Shown here piece by piece: positions 27,777 to 35,819 of a stretch of DNA of 64,000 nt. Origin of the DNA: Halpernia humi (lineage in GTDB: Bacteria > Bacteroidota > Bacteroidia > Flavobacteriales > Weeksellaceae); NCBI RefSeq assembly GCF_900108025.1, contig NZ_FNUS01000006.1, positions 184,575-248,574 of the forward strand, read 5' to 3'. The position numbers and the translations under genes were made by a program. Each line of letters starts with the position of its first letter. Position 1 is the stretch's first letter. Under the pieces are notes generated by a model. The model saw only the letters and a list, made by a program, of their open reading frames with translations. It was not told the origin of the DNA and made no database searches.

Positions 27777-28435
27777 ATTTTCACCTCCCATTCTTGCAAA
27801 AATTCTTGCAAGAAATTTTCCATAAAATCGTGTCTTTTAGATGCGATTTTTTTTGCGGCTTCAGTATTCATTAAATCTTTTAATAGCAGGAGTTTTTCAT
27901 AAAAATGATTGATTGTGGTGCCGTCAGATTTTTTGTATTCTTCTTTGCTCATATTTAATTTCGGCAAAATTTCGGGGTCGTACATCAAATTATTTTTAAA
28001 ACCACCAAAATTAAAAGTTCGGGCAATTCCTATTGCGCCAATCGCATCTAATCGGTCTGCATCTTGCACAATTTGCAATTCTTTTAAAGGATTTTCAGTT
28101 GAAAATTCTGATTTTTCATTTCTATTTTTAAATGAAATATGTTTAATAATAAACAATACTTTTTCAATTTTTTTGTCTTCTAAATTTTGACTTTCAAGAA
28201 ATTCTCGCGAAATTTTCAGCGCTAAAGTTTCATCACCGTTATGAAATTTCGGATCGGCAATATCGTGCAAAAGTGCGCCCAATTCTATAATCTCTAATTC
28301 GCCGCCTTCTTTTTCAGAGATTATTTTGCTTAATTTCCACACGCGTTCTATATGAAACCAATCGTGGCCGGCTTCTGCGTTTTTTAATTTTAATTTTACA
28401 AAATTGATGGTGTTTTCTAGCAACTGTTTTTCCAT
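27773..28435 (-). CDS. HD domain-containing phosphohydrolase
   Basis: 220 residues. The HD superfamily metal site is visible: AGHDWFHIERVWKL (first His), LLHDIADPKFHNGD (His-Asp pair), IIKHISFKN and QDADRLDAIGAIGIAR (distal Asp). This is the YedJ/YpgQ-like subgroup of small HD nucleotide or phosphate ester hydrolases; the natural substrate is not defined from sequence. Transcribed toward the barrel gene; the two stop regions overlap. The gap to yicC upstream holds degenerate repeats. Confidence 0.85.
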   Translation of the reverse strand: MEKQLLENTINFVKLKLKNAEAGHDWFHIERVWKLSKIISEKEGGELEIIELGALLHDIADPKFHNGDETLALKISREFLESQNLEDKKIEKVLFIIKHISFKNRNEKSEFSTENPLKELQIVQDADRLDAIGAIGIARTFNFGGFKNNLMYDPEILPKLNMSKEEYKKSDGTTINHFYEKLLLLKDLMNTEAAKKIASKRHDFMENFLQEFLQEWEVKI

Positions 28436-28479
28436 TCTACAAATTTAATTTTTCTCTTTGATTTTGTCCTTACATTCTC

Positions 28480-28620
28480 TCAAATTTCACAGATTAAGCA
28501 GATTAAATTCTTTTTGATAATGTAAAATTAAAATTATTTGTAGCCAAAAGTTTAAAAATCTCGTGAAGTAAATTTTTAATTTAATTAAAAAAAATCTGCG
28601 AGAGTCTTTTTCTTAAAATC
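28480..28620. repeat. Degenerate CAGATTAAGCAGATT-type repeat region
   Basis: Between the HD gene and yicC there is TTTCACAGATTAAGCAGATT near 28486 and, ~100 bp later, AAAATCTGCGAGAGTC, partly complementary in pattern. Such pieces recur as non-coding repeats in flavobacterial genomes. The whole 241-bp gap has no gene. Confidence 0.35.
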
Positions 28621-28652
28621 TTTTGTGATATTTTTCTCTCGCTCAAAATAAT

Positions 28653-28660
28653 TATCTTTG
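28653..28660 (+). promoter_or_regulatory. Candidate -7 element for yicC
   Basis: TATCTTTG fits TAnnTTTG and ends 16 bp before the yicC start codon; a TTTTG at 28621 is a rather distant -33 candidate. Confidence 0.5.
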
Positions 28661-28676
28661 CATCTTAATTTTATGT

Positions 28677-29531
28677 ATGATATTATCAATGACCGGTTTC
28701 GGTAGAGCAGAAACTAATTTTGAAGGAAAGAAATTATCTGTTGAAATAAAATCTTTAAACAGTAAAAATTTCGATTTAAATCTGAAAATTCCTTTTCAAT
28801 ATAAAGAAAAAGAATTCGAAATCCGAAAAATTTTAAATGATCATATTTTACGTGGAAAAGTAGATTGCTACATCAATTGCGAAAATCAAGTTGAAAATTC
28901 TGCTGTAAAAATCAACCAAGATTTGGTTAAAAATTATATTGCGCAACTAGAAGAGGTTTCGCCGTCTGCACCTCATTTTGAATATTTAAAAATGGCCGTG
29001 AGAATGCCCGATGCGATTTCTACAAAGCAAGACGAAGTTGGCGAAACAGATCTGGTTTTTTTAATTAATTTAGTAAAAGAAGCCTTGGTTAATTTTCAAG
29101 AATTTCGGACTACAGAAGGTAAAATTTTGCAAGATGAACTGACTAAAAACATCAATAGAATTGAAGAAAATTTACTGAAAGTAACGCCATTTGAAGAAGA
29201 AAGATTGGATGCAGTGAAGGAACGCTATAAAAAAACTTTATCTGAATTTGAAAATATAGATGAAACCAGATTTTATCAAGAAATGGCTTATTACAGTGAA
29301 AAACTGGATATTGCTGAAGAAAAAGTTCGGCTTGCACAGCATTTGAAATATTATTTGGAAGTGATGAATGAAGATGCAAATGGGAAAAAATTGGGTTTTA
29401 TTGGGCAAGAAATTGGGCGCGAAATTAATACTTTGGGCTCAAAAGCCAACCACGGCGAAATTCAAAGATTGGTGGTGGAAATGAAAGACGACTTAGAAAA
29501 AATAAAGGAGCAAACTTTGAATGTTTTGTAA
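28677..29531 (+). CDS. yicC: YicC family endoribonuclease
   Basis: 284 residues. The N-terminal signature MTGFGRAE and the C-terminal GREINTLGSKANHGEIQRLVVEMK (given in part: GREINTLGSKAN) define the YicC/YloC family, known as an endoribonuclease that can act on small RNAs. The central RGKVDCYIN segment is also conserved. A start four codons later (ATG at 28689) is possible; the upstream ATG fits the common MI(L/I)SMTGFG start. It is followed 153 bp later by gmk, the usual neighbour in many bacteria, though a repeat element now separates them. Confidence 0.92.
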   Translation: MILSMTGFGRAETNFEGKKLSVEIKSLNSKNFDLNLKIPFQYKEKEFEIRKILNDHILRGKVDCYINCENQVENSAVKINQDLVKNYIAQLEEVSPSAPHFEYLKMAVRMPDAISTKQDEVGETDLVFLINLVKEALVNFQEFRTTEGKILQDELTKNINRIEENLLKVTPFEEERLDAVKERYKKTLSEFENIDETRFYQEMAYYSEKLDIAEEKVRLAQHLKYYLEVMNEDANGKKLGFIGQEIGREINTLGSKANHGEIQRLVVEMKDDLEKIKEQTLNVL

Positions 29532-29595
29532 GTAAAAAGTAAAAAGTAAAAAAGAAATTCTAAAATCTAATATTAAGATTTATGAAGGAATTAAG
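29531..29595. repeat. Simple repeat and dispersed AAGATTTATGAAGGAATTAAG motif
   Basis: Directly after yicC come three to four AAAAAGT units, then TTAAGATTTATGAAGGAATT at about 29572. The same 20-mer occurs in reverse complement near 47660, upstream of tyrS, so it is a dispersed motif. Confidence 0.5.
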
Positions 29596-29607
29596 ATTAA
29601 GCTTAAA

Positions 29608-29673
29608 AATTTCATAATATTTACTTTGCGCCTTAAATATAATCATTAAAAAACTGCGCCTTTGCGTTTAACG
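29608..29673 (+). repeat. Dispersed element upstream of gmk
   Basis: About 65 bp containing TTTACTTTGCGCCTTAAATA and, 25 bp on, TGCGCCTTTGCGTTTAAC. The same element, same orientation relative to the gene, stands directly upstream of clpP (31084-31150, minus strand). The end is 11 bp from the gmk start, so it must contain or replace the gmk promoter or leader. Confidence 0.7.
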
Positions 29674-29683
29674 AAAAATTGTA

Positions 29684-30247
29684 ATGGAAAAAGTTATCAT
29701 ATTTTCTGCGCCATCTGGAAGTGGCAAAACCACTTTGGTAAAATATGCAATAAGTGCGTTTTCTAATTTGGCATTTTCGGTTTCTTGCACCACTAGAGCG
29801 CCCCGAGGCGAGGAAATTCACGAATTAGATTATTATTTTATCTCGCCAGAAGAATTTAAAACAAAAATTTCTGCTAACGAATTTGTAGAATTTGAAGAAG
29901 TTTATAAAGATAAATTTTACGGCACTTTAAAAGCGGAAGTCGAGAAAAATTGGCAAAAAAATAAAGTGGTAATTTTTGATGTGGATGTAAAAGGTGGAGT
30001 AGCACTGAAAAAATATTTCAAGGATAAAGCCTTATCTATTTTCATAAAACCGCCATCTGTGGAAGAATTACAAAAACGTCTCACAGCCCGCGGCACCGAT
30101 GATGCGGAAACCGTAAAAACACGCGTGGAAAAAGCAAGCGAAGAACTAATGTTTGAAAAACAGTTTGATAAAGTGGTGATAAATGATAATTTAGACCACG
30201 CAAAAGCAGAAATTTTTAAAATAATTTCAAACTTTATAGAACAGTAA
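29684..30247 (+). CDS. gmk: Guanylate kinase
   Basis: 187 residues, normal size. Phosphorylates GMP to GDP with ATP. The P-loop is FSAPSGSGKTTL; the GMP-binding part has SCTTRAPRGEE (S and R ligands), YYFISPEEF and FVEFEEVYKDKFYGT; IFDVDVKGG is the Walker B-like strand; RLTARGTDDAETVKTR is the lid region. Start ATG follows a dispersed element. Ends with strong terminators. Likely cotranscribed or formerly cotranscribed with yicC. Confidence 0.95.
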   Translation: MEKVIIFSAPSGSGKTTLVKYAISAFSNLAFSVSCTTRAPRGEEIHELDYYFISPEEFKTKISANEFVEFEEVYKDKFYGTLKAEVEKNWQKNKVVIFDVDVKGGVALKKYFKDKALSIFIKPPSVEELQKRLTARGTDDAETVKTRVEKASEELMFEKQFDKVVINDNLDHAKAEIFKIISNFIEQ

Positions 30248-30271
30248 ATTGCTTAATAAATGAAATGTATT

Positions 30272-30342
30272 AAACCTTAAAGGTTTTAAAAACCTTGAAG
30301 GTTTGGATAATTAAAAAGACGCTCCAAAAAGCGTCTTTTTAC
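30272..30342. terminator. Terminator region between convergent gmk and clpP
   Basis: Two weak AAACCTT/AAGGTTT hairpins at 30272-30304 are followed by a strong one at 30313-30340: AAAAAGACGC / GCGTCTTTTT, 10-bp perfect arms with T tracts on both strands, so it can serve both gmk and clpP. Confidence 0.88.
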
Positions 30343-30376
30343 ATTTTTAGTCGCAATAAATTGCATATTCAAAAAA

Positions 30377-31060
30377 TTATTTGTCTTTTTTGCGTTCCAA
30401 AACTTCATCAATCATCCCATGTTCTTTTGCTTCCGAGGAAGTCATCCAATAATCTCTTTCAGAATTTTTTTCTACCCATTCGTATTCTTGGCCAGAATGA
30501 TGCGCAATAATGTCATAAAGTTCTTTTTTCAGTTTCAGCATTTCGCGTAGATTAATTTCCATATCTGTCGCCACACCTTGTGAACCACCGCTTGGTTGGT
30601 GTATCATTACACGCGAATGTTTCAAAGCAGAACGTTTTCCTTTTTCGCCTGCAACCAATAAAACTGCGCCCATTGAAGCGGCCATTCCTGTGCAAATTGT
30701 CGCCACATCTGGTTTGATGATTTGCATGGTGTCATAAATTCCCAATCCTGCGTAAACACTTCCACCAGGAGAATTGATGTAGATTTGGATGTCTTTTGCC
30801 GAGTCAGAGCTTTCTAAAAATAATAATTGTGCGGTTACAATATTTGCAACTTGATCGTCAATTCCAGTTCCCAGGAAAATAATTCTGTCCATCATCAAAC
30901 GAGAAAAAACGTCCATTTGTGTCACGTTTAATCGCCGTTCTTCCATAATGTAGGGCGTAAGATTTGTTGGGCCAAACATGCCCATATATTTGTCCGTTGC
31001 AGTTCCGCTGTTTCCTAAATGTTTCACAGAGAAATCTCTAAATTCTTTATTAATATCCAT
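30377..31060 (-). CDS. clpP: ATP-dependent Clp protease proteolytic subunit
   Basis: 227 residues. Serine peptidase that forms the tetradecameric chamber of ClpXP/ClpAP. Catalytic Ser129 is in CTGMAASMGAVL, His154 in SRVMIHQPSGG, and the Asp lies near the C-terminal EAKEHGMIDEVL. INSPGGSVYAGLGIYD is the oxyanion-hole glycine motif. An N-terminal extension of ~35 residues is usual in Bacteroidota. clpX is not adjacent (dnaG lies upstream on the same strand). A repeat element sits directly upstream of the start. Confidence 0.95.
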   Translation of the reverse strand: MDINKEFRDFSVKHLGNSGTATDKYMGMFGPTNLTPYIMEERRLNVTQMDVFSRLMMDRIIFLGTGIDDQVANIVTAQLLFLESSDSAKDIQIYINSPGGSVYAGLGIYDTMQIIKPDVATICTGMAASMGAVLLVAGEKGKRSALKHSRVMIHQPSGGSQGVATDMEINLREMLKLKKELYDIIAHHSGQEYEWVEKNSERDYWMTSSEAKEHGMIDEVLERKKDK

Positions 31061-31083
31061 ATTTATAATTTAATTTTTATTTT

Positions 31084-31150
31084 GGTTAAACGCAAAGGCG
31101 CAATTTTTTTTTAAATGCTTCATATTTAAGGCGCAAGGTAAATATTGTGA
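31084..31150 (-). repeat. Dispersed element upstream of clpP
   Basis: Read on the minus strand it contains TTTACCTTGCGCCTTAAATA and TGCGCCTTTGCGTTTAAC, matching the element before gmk. The element ends 24 bp before the clpP ATG. Further upstream (31200-31235) is a run of TTCCTTT units. Confidence 0.7.
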
Positions 31151-31268
31151 AAAGTTCTAATCTTCTAAAGACATTAAATAATCTTAATTATAAAATAGAA
31201 ATTGTATTTTCCTTTTTCCTTTTTCCTTTTTCCCAAACTCCATTCCAAATGTAAAAATAGCCATTTTG

Positions 31269-33239
31269 TCAGAGAATTCGGTTGAGTTCAAGGTCTATTT
31301 TATTTTTTAATTGGGTTAAAAGCATTATTTTTTTATAATCTTCAACCTCCAAATTTTCATTGGGATTTTCTAATTTTTTTCTCGTATTATGTATTAAGGT
31401 GAGAACAAACTCACGTTTATGACGGTAAATAACATCTTGCACGATGTTTTGAACCAATTCTTCTTCTCTTTTGAAATAAATATTGTGTTTTTCCCAATTG
31501 CTAAGTTCGTAAACATTAAGCAATGAATTTGCCACTTTTGACGTCACTTCTTCATCCATTAAAGTCAAGAAAAAACGCCCATTTCGGATTTCATTTTCGT
31601 TTAAACCAATTTTTATATCATCTACAATTTTTTGGTTTAATGCAGATTGTATTTCGTAGCCGTCTTCTTCTAAATGATTTATAATTTCTTCAATTACAGT
31701 GATTTGGTATTTTTCTTTAGTTATATTTTCATCTTTTTTTTCATCATCAATCTCATCGACAGGTTTCTCTTTTTCTAAAATTTGGTCGCCATATTTTAGC
31801 ATTAATTCCACCAATTTTTCTTCTAAAATAATGAGTGGATTAATGCTAGAAAATACATCTTGAACTTTTTCTAGTTTTTGTATTTCCGCTTTTGCTGGTT
31901 CTCTTTGTGGCGAAAATTCTTTAGATTTTATCTGTTTTTGAATGCCCAATTCATTAAACAAACTTTGCTCTGTAATCCCAAATTTATTACCAACTTCCTT
32001 TAAATAAACTTCTTGCTTTAAAGAATTTTGCACAAAAGCGATAGATTTCACAATATCGCGAATGGCTTCTGCTTTTTTTACAGGGTCATTTTCTGCCTCT
32101 GTTAAAAGAATTTCTGCTTTAAAATTAATAAAATCTTTCGCTTCTTTTTTAATGAATTGTTCCACAAAATCTTTCGGATGTTTTCTAGAAAAAGAATCGG
32201 GATCATCACCGTCTGGAAAGAGTAGGACACGAATATTCATACCTTCAGCTAAAAGCAAATCTATGCTTCTAAAACTCGCTTTTATTCCGGCTGCATCGCC
32301 ATCAAAAAGAATAGTAACATTTTCGGTTAATCTTTTTATTAATTTTATTTGATCCGTCGTTAAAGCCGTTCCAGAACTCGCCACAACGTTTTCAATTCCA
32401 ACTTGGTGCAGCGCAATTACGTCCATATAACCTTCCGTCAAAAGGCAAAGATTTTCTTTAGAAATGGCTTGTTTTGATTGACTTAAACCATATAAAACTT
32501 TAGATTTATGATAAATTTCTGTCTCTGGAGAATTGAGATATTTTGCGGCTTTTACATTATTTTTTAGAATTCTCGCGCCAAAACCCAAAACTCGTCCAGA
32601 AAAGCTGAGAATCGGAAACATCACACGTTCTCGAAATCTATCGACGCCTTTTTCCGCATATTCTGGGAAAATAGAAAGTCCAGATTTTTCTAAAATTTCT
32701 TTCGTATAACCTTTGTCTAAAGCGTATTCTGTAAAAGCATCGCGTTTTTCTGGCGAATACCCAAGTTGAAATTTCTTGATAATATCTTCACGCAATTCCC
32801 GCTCTTTAAAATAGGCCAAACCGATGGTTTGCCCTTCTTCGGTTTCGCGCATTTGCTCTTGGAAAAAGTTATTGGCAACTTCGTGAATTTTGTAGAGTAA
32901 TTCTCGGTCGGTTTGTGATTTTTTCTCTTCTTCGGTATATTCTTTTTTATCTTCTTCTACTTCAATGCCATATTTTTTTGCAGCATGACGCAACGCTTCT
33001 GGATACGTAAATTGCTCAATTTCCATTAAAAAAGAAATGGCCGTTCCGCCTTTTCCGGAAGAAAAATCTTTCCAAATTTGCTTGCTTGGAGAAACTACAA
33101 AACTGGGCGTTTTTTCATCGTGGAAAGGGCTCAAACCTTTATAATTAGAACCTGCGCGTTTCAGCTGAACATATTCACCAATAATTTCTTCTACACGAAC
33201 GGCGGAAAAAATTTTATCAATGGTGGCTTTAGAAATCAT
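31269..33239 (-). CDS. dnaG: DNA primase
   Basis: 656 residues from ATG 33239; a TTG 16 codons upstream gives a non-homologous extension. Makes RNA primers for the replisome. The start MISKATIDKIFSAVRVEEII is typical. The N-terminal zinc-binding domain is of the degenerate form common in Bacteroidota: YKGLSPFHDEKTPSFVVSP is clear but the CHC2 cysteines are replaced (RAGSNYKGLSPFH). The TOPRIM domain has LLTEGYMDVIALHQVG and FDGDAAGIKASFRSID. RFRERVMFPI belongs to the catalytic core. The C-terminal helicase-binding domain is divergent. A missing zinc ligand set is worth noting, but the core is intact. Confidence 0.93.
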   Translation of the reverse strand: MISKATIDKIFSAVRVEEIIGEYVQLKRAGSNYKGLSPFHDEKTPSFVVSPSKQIWKDFSSGKGGTAISFLMEIEQFTYPEALRHAAKKYGIEVEEDKKEYTEEEKKSQTDRELLYKIHEVANNFFQEQMRETEEGQTIGLAYFKERELREDIIKKFQLGYSPEKRDAFTEYALDKGYTKEILEKSGLSIFPEYAEKGVDRFRERVMFPILSFSGRVLGFGARILKNNVKAAKYLNSPETEIYHKSKVLYGLSQSKQAISKENLCLLTEGYMDVIALHQVGIENVVASSGTALTTDQIKLIKRLTENVTILFDGDAAGIKASFRSIDLLLAEGMNIRVLLFPDGDDPDSFSRKHPKDFVEQFIKKEAKDFINFKAEILLTEAENDPVKKAEAIRDIVKSIAFVQNSLKQEVYLKEVGNKFGITEQSLFNELGIQKQIKSKEFSPQREPAKAEIQKLEKVQDVFSSINPLIILEEKLVELMLKYGDQILEKEKPVDEIDDEKKDENITKEKYQITVIEEIINHLEEDGYEIQSALNQKIVDDIKIGLNENEIRNGRFFLTLMDEEVTSKVANSLLNVYELSNWEKHNIYFKREEELVQNIVQDVIYRHKREFVLTLIHNTRKKLENPNENLEVEDYKKIMLLTQLKNKIDLELNRIL

Positions 33240-33314
33240 TTTGTAAAAATAAGAATTTAGTTTTTTAAATGGATAGAATTTTGGCAACTATTAAAAATTC
33301 AAAATAATAGATCT

Positions 33315-34208
33315 TTAATTTTCGCTTTCTTTTTTTGTCCCAAACATGTTGATGATTACCCAAACGTGCGGAACTGTGATTGCCGCTAAAAATGCAAAAA
33401 ACATGGCATCAAAAAGTTTTTCATCTTTAAATATGAAATATAAAACTGAAATCCCAAAAATTGAAATTAGCCAAAACCAAAATGCAGATTTACAATATTT
33501 AAAAAAATGATTCCAATCCCAACTGCCATACAAATATTGAACTTGATCAATCATTGATGGAATGCTGTGCCAGAAAATAAAATAAATCGCAAATCCCCAC
33601 ATTAAGCCAGTGATCTTAAAAATTAAGGCAAAAACTAATAGATGGAATACTTCTAATATGGCAATTTTCTTAAAATTTGAATTTGTAGCAACAAAATAAA
33701 TTCCCTCTAAAATGAGTAAAACTAAAGATATAAAAAATGGAATGGTTATAAATTCTTCTGGGATTTTGAAGTTTGTGATTTTCAAGATAATATCTGTGAC
33801 TTCAATTTGATGAAAGTAGAAGAGCAAAAAAAGTATAAAAAAACCGTAAGTGAAAAAGAAACTTTTAACAATTAGTGTTTTTTTAAGAAATTTTCCCGTC
33901 CAATGTTGCTCGCCAAAATGAAAAGCACTAATAATGATAAAAGCGAAAAGCGCTATTTCCGGTAAAAAGTAAAAGAGCATCACCGTAAATAAAACGACAG
34001 AGATGTAGCCAAACAAAAATTTTAGTAATGCTGATTTTTTATTTACGTTTTTAATTTTATTGAGTAACACAATATCATTTGCGCCATGAAGAATGCCGAA
34101 ACTCAAGATCAAAATAAATGCAGAAATATTTTGAAATTCCTTTGATAGTAAAGTTGTAAGCCAAATGCAAAAAAAGCTAATCACTATTTTGAAGTTCCTA
34201 TTTTTCAT
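33315..34208 (-). CDS. blh: Brp/Blh family beta-carotene 15,15'-dioxygenase
   Basis: 297 residues, strongly hydrophobic with about eight to nine membrane segments. Family enzymes cleave beta-carotene into two retinal molecules in the cytoplasmic membrane. The conserved histidines for iron are visible in SFGILHGANDI, SAFHFGEQHW, FIFWHSIPSM and TVPHVWVI, the four family motifs. Divergent from the proteorhodopsin gene with 133 bp between them, which fits retinal supply to that pump. No carotenoid genes (crtB, crtI, crtY) are in the window, so the substrate must come from elsewhere. Confidence 0.9.
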   Translation of the reverse strand: MKNRNFKIVISFFCIWLTTLLSKEFQNISAFILILSFGILHGANDIVLLNKIKNVNKKSALLKFLFGYISVVLFTVMLFYFLPEIALFAFIIISAFHFGEQHWTGKFLKKTLIVKSFFFTYGFFILFLLFYFHQIEVTDIILKITNFKIPEEFITIPFFISLVLLILEGIYFVATNSNFKKIAILEVFHLLVFALIFKITGLMWGFAIYFIFWHSIPSMIDQVQYLYGSWDWNHFFKYCKSAFWFWLISIFGISVLYFIFKDEKLFDAMFFAFLAAITVPHVWVIINMFGTKKESEN

Positions 34209-34341
34209 TTAATAAAGATGATGATATTATTTAAAATATGAAACTAAAATAAAAAAGTAAAGTATTTTTATTAATATGTAAATATAATAAAAAGTTTTAC
34301 TAAATTTACACCACATTAACCTAATAAATTTATAAATTATT

Positions 34342-35064
34342 ATGCAAACTTTAACCTTAATGACCACCACGATGGTCAAAATGGCATCTGACGATTACGT
34401 TGGATTTACCTTTTTTGTAGGCGCTATGGCTATGATGGGCGCATCAGCTTTTTTCTTTTTATCTCTAAACCAATTCGATAAAAAATGGCGTACTTCTGTG
34501 CTCATTTCGGGTTTAATTACCTTCATCGCTGCGGTTCATTATTTTTACATGAAACAATACTGGATTGACGTGCATGAATCGCCAACGTTCTTCCGTTATG
34601 TGGATTGGGTATTAACAGTTCCATTAATGTGTGTTGAATTTTATTTAATCTTAAAAGTTGCAGGTGCAAAAAAAGATTTACTGGTAAAAATGATTGTCCT
34701 CTCTTTAGGGATGTTAGTTACCGGTTATTTGGGTGAAACTGTTTTCAGTGGTTCAGCAGCGCTTTGGGGTGCTATTTCTGGCGCATTTTATTTCGTAATT
34801 GTTTATGAAATTTGGATGGGAAGCGCCGCAAAACTTGCCAAAGCAGCAGGTGGAGATGTATTAGCATCACACAAAATCTTATGCTGGTTCGTTCTAGTTG
34901 GTTGGGCAATTTATCCATTAGGATATATGTTAGGAACTGATGGATGGTACACAAGCATTTTGGGTTCAGGTAGTGTAGATGTTGCTTATAACATTGCAGA
35001 TGCTATCAACAAAATTGGCTTCGGTTTAGTAGTTTACACTTTAGCTACAAAACAAACCACATAA
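34342..35064 (+). CDS. Proteorhodopsin, light-driven proton pump (green-type)
   Basis: 240 residues with seven membrane helices. Retinal is bound by the Schiff-base lysine K224 in DAINKIGFGL. In helix C, RYVDWVLTVPLMCVEFYLIL carries D88 (proton acceptor), T92 and E99 (proton donor), the DTE pattern of outward proton pumps. M96 sits at the spectral tuning position (105 in the marine gamma-proteobacterial protein), and Met is typical of green-absorbing flavobacterial pumps. H66 in AAVHYFYM corresponds to the His that pairs with the acceptor. Start ATG 34342. It has its own terminator and sits divergent to blh. The sodium-pump NDQ and chloride-pump NTQ motifs are absent. Confidence 0.96.
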   Translation: MQTLTLMTTTMVKMASDDYVGFTFFVGAMAMMGASAFFFLSLNQFDKKWRTSVLISGLITFIAAVHYFYMKQYWIDVHESPTFFRYVDWVLTVPLMCVEFYLILKVAGAKKDLLVKMIVLSLGMLVTGYLGETVFSGSAALWGAISGAFYFVIVYEIWMGSAAKLAKAAGGDVLASHKILCWFVLVGWAIYPLGYMLGTDGWYTSILGSGSVDVAYNIADAINKIGFGLVVYTLATKQTT

Positions 35065-35082
35065 TTTTCTATCAAAATTTAT

Positions 35083-35117
35083 AAAACCGACTTCTTAAAT
35101 GGAGTCGGTTTTTTTTT
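35083..35117 (+). terminator. Rho-independent terminator
   Basis: AAAACCGACT and AGTCGGTTTT arms with a ten-base loop and a long T run, 18 bp after the proteorhodopsin stop. Confidence 0.9.
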
Positions 35118-35125
35118 GTTTTATT

Positions 35126-35200
35126 TGGGCGCCTTTATCCGCCTTCCGTTCCCGCTTCCGCCGCGGCGGAGAGCTTCACTCAAGTCGGGGCGCAAAGTAG
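35126..35200. repeat. Dispersed repeat of the CCGCCTTCCGTTCCC family
   Basis: Begins TGGGCGCCTTTATCCGCC, has CTTCCGTTCCC, a GC-rich core CCGCCGCGGCGG and ends ACTCAAGTCGGGGCGCAA. Flanking segments match the copies at 47705-47780 and 63294-63422. The core is much richer in G+C than its surroundings. Confidence 0.75.
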
Positions 35201-35249
35201 TTTTCAAAAGAAAAATTTTGCTAATTTTAGAAGATATAATTTTAATGAA

Positions 35250-35732
35250 ATGAAAATAATACTTTTATTTGTTCTACTTTCTTCACAATTTCTTTTTTCG
35301 CAAAACGATGAAGATTATGAATTCCCAACATGTAAACTGGAATACAAACTAAACACAGAAAATTTAAACCAATTAAAAACCTTCGATTTAATTGTTACAA
35401 ATAAATCAAACGAGAAAATAAAAGTAGCAAAAACCTTTAGTGGAATGAGAGTTCAGGCAAAAAATACAGAGGTTTTTGATGTAGATTCTAAAGTTTTTGT
35501 AAAAATCGCAAACACACAAACCGAGGTTTGTTTTCTTTATTACAAAGGAAGATTTGATATTTTAAAACCTAATGAATCAAAGATTTACATATTTAATATA
35601 AAAGACCTATTTCTTGTAAATAAAGTTTTAAAAATTAATAATCAATACAAATTTCAACTTTGGTTTGATATGATAGATTTGCTAAAGTGGAAAAAAAACA
35701 CAAAATATTCTGCTGGAGTTTTCATTTCTTAG
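35250..35732 (+). CDS. Putative secreted protein, unknown function
   Basis: 160 residues. Residues 1-17 form a signal peptide (MKIILLFVLLSSQFLFS) and the rest is a predicted mixed beta protein without recognised motifs (FDLIVTNKSNEKIKVAKTF looks like one strand pair of an Ig-like fold). I do not recognise the family. It stands alone between the repeat element and the convergent efflux operon. Single cysteines at two places (TCKLEY, EVCFLYY) could form a disulfide. Likely periplasmic or surface. Confidence 0.6.
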   Translation: MKIILLFVLLSSQFLFSQNDEDYEFPTCKLEYKLNTENLNQLKTFDLIVTNKSNEKIKVAKTFSGMRVQAKNTEVFDVDSKVFVKIANTQTEVCFLYYKGRFDILKPNESKIYIFNIKDLFLVNKVLKINNQYKFQLWFDMIDLLKWKKNTKYSAGVFIS

Positions 35733-35768
35733 CCAATCATTTTTAAATATTAAATTTCAAAAATTGAC

Positions 35769-35796
35769 CAAAAAAAAGGCGAACTGTAGTCCGCCA
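35769..35796 (-). terminator. Terminator of the efflux operon (minus strand)
   Basis: GGCGAACT / AGTCCGCC arms (one G-U pair) followed, on the minus strand, by eight U. It lies 24 bp beyond the end of the adaptor gene. Confidence 0.75.
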
Positions 35797-35819
35797 AATT
35801 TTATTTAAAAAAGAAAAAA

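Noticed and set aside
33240..33287. 16-codon N-terminal extension of DnaG
   Set aside because: Starts with TTG and is not protein-like; MISKATIDKIF is the family start.
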